Assembly (NCBI GenBank): GCA_947448105.1
Contig: CANFNE010000146.1
Location: forward strand, 1-6,490
Reading direction: 5' to 3'
Length of the DNA: 6,490 bases
Origin: Burkholderiales bacterium
Lineage (GTDB): Bacteria; Pseudomonadota; Gammaproteobacteria; Burkholderiales; Burkholderiaceae_C
Part shown: positions 4,932-6,490 of the stretch, one piece after another
Numbering within the stretch: position 1 is the stretch's first letter
How the letters are laid out: each line of letters begins with the position of its first letter
Program-made: the position numbers and the translations under genes
Notes under the pieces: generated by a model
What the model was told of the DNA's origin: nothing
What the model saw: only the letters and a program-made list of their open reading frames with translations
Databases searched by the model: none

Positions 4932-6490
4932 TTACATGGACGCGTCCTCCACAATCCACTGGGCGGCTTTCTCGGCAATCATCAGCGTGGGCGAATTGGT
5001 GTTGCCGCTGGTAATCAGCGGCATGACGCCAGCGTCCACCACGCGCAAGCCGGCCACACCAAACACGCGCAGGCGCGCGTCGACCACCGCCATCGGGTTG
5101 TCCGCCTTGCCCATTTGCGTCGTGCCTACGGGGTGGAAGATGGTGCTGGCGATGTCCCCGGCGAGCTTGGCGAGTTCTTCGTCGCTTTGGAACTGCACGC
5201 CGGGTTTGTGTTCTTGCGGCATATAGGCAGCAAGCGCGCTTTGGGCCAGGATGCGGCGTGTCACCCGCAGTGAGTCAGCCGCCACCTTGCGGTCAGCCTC
5301 GGTGCTCAGGTAGTTGGGCGCAATCGCCGGGGCGTCCTGGAAGTTGGCCGTCTTGATGTGCACCGTGCCCCGGCTGGTGGGGTTGAGGTTGCACACGCTG
5401 GCGGTGATAGCGTCAAAGCTGTGCAGCGGCGAGCCAAAGGCGTCCAGGCTCAAGGGCTGCACGTGGTATTCCAGGTTGGGGTAGGGCTGAGACGGGTCGC
5501 TGCGGGTAAAGGCGCCCAATTGGCTGGGCGACATGCTCATGGGGCCGCTGCGCTTGAAGGCGTATTCCAGCCCGATACGCGCCTTGCCCCACAGGCTGCT
5601 GGCCAGGGTGTTGAGCGTGGGCGTGTTCTGCACTTTGAACACGGCGCGGATTTGCAAATGGTCTTGCAGGTTGTTGCCCACGCCGGGCAGGTCTTTGGCC
5701 ACCGCCACACCCTTGGCGTGCAGCAGTTCGGCCGGCCCCAGGCCCGAGAGCTGCAGCAGCTGCGGCGTGGCCACGGCACCCGCGCTCAAGATCACTTCCT
5801 GGCGTGCGCTCACCGTCACCATTTCATGGCCGTTCCACACTTGCACGCCGGTGCAGCGCAGCGGCTCGGTGCCCGTGCCACCGGTGAGAATCAATTTGGA
5901 CGCCTGCGCGCTGGTCCACAACTCAAAGTTGGGCCGGGCGTAGCAGGCGGGGCGCAAAAAGGCCTTGGCGGTGTTCCAGCGCCAGCCCTTTTTCTGGTTG
6001 ACCTCGAAATAGCCCACGCCCTCGTTGTCGCCGGTGTTGAAGTCGTCGGTGGCTGGAATACCGGCTTGCTCGGCGGCTTGGGCAAAGGCTTCGAGCACGT
6101 CCCAGCGCAGGCGCTGCTTGTCCACCCGCCATTCGCCACCGGCGTTGCGGTGGCGCAGCACTTCGCGGTAGGCGGTGCTGGCGTCTTGCATCAGTTCGGG
6201 CGCGGTGCCGCGCGCGCCGTGCAGGGCGCTGGCGCCTTTGTGGTGGTCTTCGTGCAGCTTGAAGTAGGGCAGGCTGTTGTTCCAGTTCCAGCTCTCGTCG
6301 CCGAGCAGCTGCGCCCAACCGTCGTAGTCGCGTGCCTGGCCGCGCATGTAAATCATGCCGTTGATGCTGCTGCAGCCGCCCAGCGTCTTGCCGCGCGGAT
6401 AAATCAGGCTGCGGCCATTGAGCCCGGGCTCGGGCTCGGTTTTGAACAGCCAGTCGGTGCGCGGGTTGCCTATGCAATACAGGTAGCCCA
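4932..6490 (-). CDS. GMC family FAD-dependent oxidoreductase (choline/alcohol dehydrogenase type), N-terminus outside window
   Basis: This enzyme class oxidises alcohols with a tightly bound FAD. Choline dehydrogenase BetA is the best-known bacterial relative, but the substrate here is not determinable. The visible frame gives 518 residues, beginning GYLYCIGNPRTDWLF and ending at TAA 4932-4934. About 45-50 N-terminal residues with the GxGxxG FAD motif are missing past the edge, so the full protein would be about 565 residues, normal for the family. GMC signature 1 is PRGKTLGGCSSINGM (31-45), and signature 2 is GAVATPQLLQLSGLG (237-251). The catalytic pair is visible as H452 in FHPVGTTQMG and N498 in GNTNSPTLM. 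The first ATG in the visible frame (6356) lies inside signature 1 and is not the start. It reads toward the TSUP gene in the same direction across 238 non-coding bases. No betaine aldehyde dehydrogenase or transporter is in view, so a choline role is not supported by context. Confidence 0.93.
   Translation of the reverse strand, partial: GYLYCIGNPRTDWLFKTEPEPGLNGRSLIYPRGKTLGGCSSINGMIYMRGQARDYDGWAQLLGDESWNWNNSLPYFKLHEDHHKGASALHGARGTAPELMQDASTAYREVLRHRNAGGEWRVDKQRLRWDVLEAFAQAAEQAGIPATDDFNTGDNEGVGYFEVNQKKGWRWNTAKAFLRPACYARPNFELWTSAQASKLILTGGTGTEPLRCTGVQVWNGHEMVTVSARQEVILSAGAVATPQLLQLSGLGPAELLHAKGVAVAKDLPGVGNNLQDHLQIRAVFKVQNTPTLNTLASSLWGKARIGLEYAFKRSGPMSMSPSQLGAFTRSDPSQPYPNLEYHVQPLSLDAFGSPLHSFDAITASVCNLNPTSRGTVHIKTANFQDAPAIAPNYLSTEADRKVAADSLRVTRRILAQSALAAYMPQEHKPGVQFQSDEELAKLAGDIASTIFHPVGTTQMGKADNPMAVVDARLRVFGVAGLRVVDAGVMPLITSGNTNSPTLMIAEKAAQWIVEDASM

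Noticed and set aside
6420..6431. 12-base perfect palindrome GAGCCCGGGCTC
   Set aside because: It lies inside the GMC coding sequence and follows from Glu-Pro-Glu-Pro-Gly codons in a GC-rich gene.

Overview
The window looks like chromosomal DNA of a high-GC betaproteobacterium, most likely Burkholderiales and probably Comamonadaceae. This rests on the mreB-mreC-mreD-mrdA order, the wording of the MreC and PBP2 N-termini, and the GC-rich third codon positions. The genus cannot be fixed from sequence reading alone.

Positions 1-3907 (+ strand) hold the rod-shape (elongasome) operon: the C-terminal part of MreB, complete MreC, complete MreD, and complete penicillin-binding protein 2 (MrdA). The genes are packed with gaps of 15 and 14 bases and a 4-base ATGA overlap between mreC and mreD. 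None has a clear Shine-Dalgarno sequence, so translational coupling is likely. Together they encode the cytoplasmic actin-like filament, the periplasmic scaffold, an integral membrane partner and the transpeptidase for lateral-wall peptidoglycan synthesis. The glycosyltransferase gene rodA, often the next gene, does not follow mrdA here.

Positions 3935-4693 (- strand) hold a complete YfcA-like TSUP (TauE/SafE) membrane protein. It converges on mrdA with 27 bases between the two stop codons. Positions 4694-4931 are a 238-base non-coding stretch rich in inverted repeats. It includes one strong intrinsic terminator (4711-4746) that ends only 17 bases before the TSUP start codon.

Positions 4932-6490 (- strand) hold most of a GMC-family FAD oxidoreductase (choline or alcohol dehydrogenase type). 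Its first roughly 45-50 residues lie beyond the window edge.

The coding content is ordinary, and I see no previously undescribed multi-gene system. The part most worth a second look is the intergenic stretch upstream of the TSUP gene: a terminator inside the probable leader, several further hairpins, and two tiny overlapping open frames.
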